From: Desulfobacteraceae bacterium UBA5616
GTDB taxonomy: Bacteria > Desulfobacterota > Desulfobacteria > Desulfobacterales > UBA5616
Reading direction: 5' to 3'
DNA length: 56,860 bases
NCBI GenBank assembly: GCA_002423615.1
Contig: DIKO01000109.1
Location: forward strand, 12,841-69,700
The notes under the pieces are model-generated. The model saw only the letters and a list, made by a program, of their open reading frames with translations, had not been told where the DNA came from and did not search any database. Positions 54,322 to 56,860 of the stretch are shown one piece after another (positions within the stretch are counted from its first letter, which is position 1; every line of letters starts with the position of its first letter). A program made the translations under genes and the position numbers.

Positions 54322-55491
54322 TTAATGTGTTTTTGTATACAGCGGAGATATTTGCCTCAAGGTGGTCACGATCTTTTTCAAGGCCGTCAGAAAAGTGACG
54401 ATATCTTTTTCTTCATTGTCCACGCCAAAGGCGATGACCAGAGTACCCTGGGCATCCGCGTGTTCGAGGCCGATGGACATCAATACATGAGAAGCCCGCA
54501 GCGACCCTGTCGCGCATGCCGATCGGGTGGAAATGGCGATATCCTCATCGTCCAGCATCAGCATCACGCTCTCCCCCTCGATGTATTTGATGGAAACGGA
54601 CACCAGGTTGGGAAGGCTGAATTCGGGAGGCGTGTTGATAATATACTCATCGATATAATTGGGCATTTCGGTAAGCAATGTATTTTTCAGCTTCAAAAGC
54701 TGGGCCAGGCGCGACTCCATATTTTTTGCGGCCGATTCAGCGGCAACGCCCATACCGATGATGCCGATAAGGTTTTCAGTTCCCGCCCGCTTATTGCCTT
54801 CCTGAACCCCGCCGTCTAAAAGGGGCCATATCATGGTTCCCCTGCGGATATACAAACCGCCGACACCGGTGGGCCCGTAAAAAGTGTTGGACGCAAAGCT
54901 TAGAAGATCCACCCCCAGTTCCTGAACATCTATGGGCACGATGCCGACGGAATCCACCGCATCGGTATGGAAGATGACCTTTTTCTCCCGGGTGATTTTT
55001 CCGATTTCGGCGATCGGCAGAAGGGTTCCGGTTTCATTGTTGCTGTGCATGACGGAAACCAGGATGGTCTCATCGGAGATGGCTTCGGCAATGTCCCGGG
55101 GATTGACCCGCCCGTTTTTATCCACCGAAACCGAGGTTATTTTAAAGCCATCGGATTTCAATCGCCTGAGACTGCGGATAACGGCATTATGTTCGATGTT
55201 GGTGGTGACGATATGTTTTCCTTTGTCGGCATTGGCCATGGCCACGCCTTTAACCGCATGATTCACCGATTCGGTTCCCCCTGAAGTAAAAACGATCTCC
55301 TTGGGCGTTTCGCAGTGAATCAGGGCGGCCACGGATGCTCTCGCCTTTTCCAGAGCCTCTGCTGCCTCTTCCCCTTTTTTATGTTGACTGGAAGGATTGG
55401 CGTAATCGTTGTTGATTGCGCTGATCATCGCCTGTTTGACTTCCGGAAGAAGGGGTTTAGAGGATATATGATCCAGATTGATAATTTTCAT
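54322..55491 (-). CDS. iscS: Cysteine-desulfurase (IscS/NifS) homologue lacking the PLP lysine
   Basis: 389 residues with class-V aminotransferase fold. The catalytic Cys326 loop (STRSACATGSLRASHVL), His101 of IEHNAVI and Asp178 of HTDAVDS are kept. At the PLP site, however, E. coli IscS SFSGHKIYGPKG is SFASNTFYGPTG here: His to Asn202 and the Schiff-base Lys to Thr203. Gln of DAAQ is Asp180. I rechecked this on the reverse strand. It therefore probably cannot form the internal aldimine. Archaeoglobus IscS, as I recall, also lacks the lysine. It lies 25 bases downstream of iscU in the same operon, so a scaffold partner or non-canonical sulfur route is likely. Confidence 0.85.
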   Translation of the reverse strand: MKIINLDHISSKPLLPEVKQAMISAINNDYANPSSQHKKGEEAAEALEKARASVAALIHCETPKEIVFTSGGTESVNHAVKGVAMANADKGKHIVTTNIEHNAVIRSLRRLKSDGFKITSVSVDKNGRVNPRDIAEAISDETILVSVMHSNNETGTLLPIAEIGKITREKKVIFHTDAVDSVGIVPIDVQELGVDLLSFASNTFYGPTGVGGLYIRRGTMIWPLLDGGVQEGNKRAGTENLIGIIGMGVAAESAAKNMESRLAQLLKLKNTLLTEMPNYIDEYIINTPPEFSLPNLVSVSIKYIEGESVMLMLDDEDIAISTRSACATGSLRASHVLMSIGLEHADAQGTLVIAFGVDNEEKDIVTFLTALKKIVTTLRQISPLYTKTH

Positions 55492-55516
55492 TTTAAATGT
55501 CCCCCGAGTTCATTCT

Positions 55517-56032
55517 TCAGTGATGTTCGTCTTCCAGACTGGTCTGGCATGCCCTGCAGAACGTGGCGTCTTCCTGAATCTCAACGTCGCAGTAAGGGCA
55601 GTAGCACTTCCCCTCATGGTTGTGTTCATGGGCTTCTTTTCGCTTCAGTTCCACCGGTGCCTTTCCGGTTTTCCGTCCTTCATAATCCTTGATGGCAAGT
55701 TGAAGGGCATCCGCGCCAAGATTCGAACAATGCAATTTATTTTTGGGAAGCCCTTCCAGGGCTTCGGCGACATCCTTGTTGGTGATCTTTTTAGCGTCGG
55801 CAATGGATTTGCCCTTGGCGATTTCCGTCAGCATACTTGAAACGGCAATTGCCGATCCGCACCCGAAGGTCTGAAATTTGATATCTTCGATAACCTCTTT
55901 GTCAATTTTCAGGTAAATCGTCATCATATCCCCACAGAGTGGATTTCCCACCTCACCCACTCCGTCGGCATTTTCGATCACTCCCACATTTCTGGGGTTC
56001 CTGAAATGGTCCATTACGGTCTTTGAATACAT
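55517..56032 (-). CDS. iscU: Fe-S scaffold protein IscU/NifU-N with C-terminal zinc-ribbon tail
   Basis: 171 residues. The first 125 are a standard IscU domain: Cys33 and Asp35 in NPLCGDMM, Cys58 in FGCGSAIAVSSML, Cys102 in LHCSNLGADAL. A His/Glu-rich linker (HEHNHEG) leads to CYCPYCDVEI and CRAC, a two-knuckle zinc- or iron-binding ribbon absent from E. coli IscU. RBS AGGAGG. First gene of the pair with the lysine-less IscS homologue, and their co-transcription strongly suggests a physical complex. Confidence 0.92.
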   Translation of the reverse strand: MYSKTVMDHFRNPRNVGVIENADGVGEVGNPLCGDMMTIYLKIDKEVIEDIKFQTFGCGSAIAVSSMLTEIAKGKSIADAKKITNKDVAEALEGLPKNKLHCSNLGADALQLAIKDYEGRKTGKAPVELKRKEAHEHNHEGKCYCPYCDVEIQEDATFCRACQTSLEDEHH

Positions 56033-56164
56033 GTTCGCTTCCTCCTGAAAATCATTAAGATCATTTTCAACTGCTCAACCATTTAAATTAAATGCCGTTC
56101 GAAATCATCCATCATGTATGGTGAGGGTATCCTCGGCGGCCTGATGAGAATTTCGACAAATCCT

Positions 56165-56779
56165 TCAATCCCGGATCAGTTCCACGATCAGGTCTTCGGT
56201 TTTATCCATGGTGACACGGTCCATGTTGAACACCAGATCATAATTCAAGGGGTCGTCGATATGGCCCTTGTCGTGGAAAAAGCTCAAAAAGCTGCTTCTG
56301 ATCTGATCCCGCTGTTTAATGGTTTTTTCGGCTTCGGCGTAGGAGAGATTGTATTTTGTCATGATGAAATTGATTCTGGATTCCAATTCCTCAACCAGCT
56401 GGATATGATACGCATTGGGACGGTCTTTCAATATAAACTGGCTTCCCCTGCCGATGATGACGACATTTCCTTCTTCGTAAAGCTCCAGAACGATTTTACT
56501 GATAACATCCACATAGCTTCGTTCATTCACATACCCGTATCGATCCGAGATATGACGGTCGATAAATGATGAATTAACGATTTTATCGAGAAAACGCATC
56601 AGTTTGGTGGCGCCTTCTTTTTCAAAATATTCAACCTGCCCCTCCGAGACATTGAGCTTTGTTGCGGCTTCCTTGATCATATCTTCGTTAATGTACCGGT
56701 ATCCCAGTCTCTTCGACAAACGGGTCCCCAGGGTCCAGCCCCCTGCTCCAAACCATCTTGAAATCGTGATAACCGCCAT
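56165..56779 (-). CDS. Cytidylate-kinase-like P-loop protein
   Basis: 204 residues of the cytidylate-kinase-like family (AAA_26 type), often linked with sensory or regulatory genes. ITISRWFGAGGWTLGTRLSKRLGY is the N-terminal phosphate-binding segment, in which the classical GxxxxGK(S/T) is altered to GAGGWTLG as in this family. VVIIGRGSQFIL and DLVFNMDRVTMDKTEDLI are further family segments. RBS GGAGG. Its phosphoacceptor is not known. Bases 56033-56164 and 56780-56860 hold no gene that I can support. Confidence 0.82.
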   Translation of the reverse strand: MAVITISRWFGAGGWTLGTRLSKRLGYRYINEDMIKEAATKLNVSEGQVEYFEKEGATKLMRFLDKIVNSSFIDRHISDRYGYVNERSYVDVISKIVLELYEEGNVVIIGRGSQFILKDRPNAYHIQLVEELESRINFIMTKYNLSYAEAEKTIKQRDQIRSSFLSFFHDKGHIDDPLNYDLVFNMDRVTMDKTEDLIVELIRD

Positions 56780-56860
56780 TTAGCATCCTCCGAAATCCTT
56801 CAGATTGACAATAAATTTTACACTTTCGTTTAATTTTTTAGTGGGTATGCAGTTAACTCA

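Noticed and set aside
1..56860. Search by eye for tRNA, rRNA, CRISPR and transposase genes
   Set aside because: No clover-leaf, rRNA core, regular spacer array or transposase motif was seen; small RNAs without a known signature could be missed.

Overview
The window looks like chromosome from an anaerobic deltaproteobacterium of the Desulfobacterota type (Desulfobacterales-like). Pointers to this are the futalosine (Mqn) menaquinone genes, several multiheme c-type cytochromes, an IscS/IscU pair of unusual type, sigma-54 two-component regulation and PUFA-synthase genes. Assignment to the group is inference; there is no rRNA or other phylogenetic marker. I saw no tRNA, rRNA, CRISPR array, prophage or intact insertion sequence.

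Layout. 1-3.2 kb: tightly overlapping menaquinone operon mqnC-ubiE-mqnD-mqnB. 3.2-9.0 kb (minus strand): a very large multicopper oxidase followed by a c-type cytochrome gene. Both are broken by apparent single-base frameshifts, and interspersed hairpin repeats lie beside both. 9.5-14.1 kb: a REC-PilZ response regulator, a NarL-type response regulator and a MASE3-PAS-PAS-GAF histidine kinase. 14.4-20.1 kb: a GlrK-lipoprotein-GlrR cassette (QseE/QseG/QseF synteny), directly followed by a near-consensus sigma-54 promoter and a decaheme cytochrome carrying a MopE-like metal-binding motif. 20.3-24.0 kb: housekeeping run maf-yggS-queH-M48/TPR protease. 24.0-24.7 kb: a sigma-70-like promoter, a perfect 52-bp palindrome and a decayed beta-helix gene. 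24.7-39.7 kb: lipid or isoprenoid-type metabolism, with a hotdog thioesterase, a CrtC/AttH-like protein, a zinc alcohol dehydrogenase, a membrane-anchored SCP2-like protein, three phytoene-desaturase-type flavoproteins (one lacking its FAD-binding N-terminus), a ferredoxin, a CPBP protease, an acyl-CoA dehydrogenase and an acyl-CoA ligase. 39.8-42.2 kb: cobalamin riboswitch with terminator platform upstream of a TonB-dependent receptor. 42.4-45.1 kb: HAD hydrolase, Xaa-Pro peptidase, XerD-like recombinase. 45.2-54.3 kb: pfaD, a MerR-like regulator and a pfaA-type synthase (KS-AT-ACP-ACP-KR-DH). 54.3-56.8 kb: a cysteine-desulfurase homologue lacking the PLP lysine, IscU with a zinc-ribbon tail, and a cytidylate-kinase-like protein.

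How the parts fit. Menaquinone synthesis, cytochromes, the copper oxidase and the GlrKR-like system suggest respiration plus extracytoplasmic redox chemistry, with the decaheme cytochrome probably switched on by the adjacent sigma-54 activator. The 24.7-39.7 kb block reads as uptake, activation and oxidation of a hydrophobic substrate, but the substrate cannot be told from sequence. The strongest candidates for follow-up are the lysine-less IscS beside a zinc-ribbon IscU, the regulator-promoter-cytochrome module, the flavoprotein/SCP2 cluster, the perfect palindrome, and a family of about 90-bp paired-hairpin repeats seen four times complete and once cut by the window edge.
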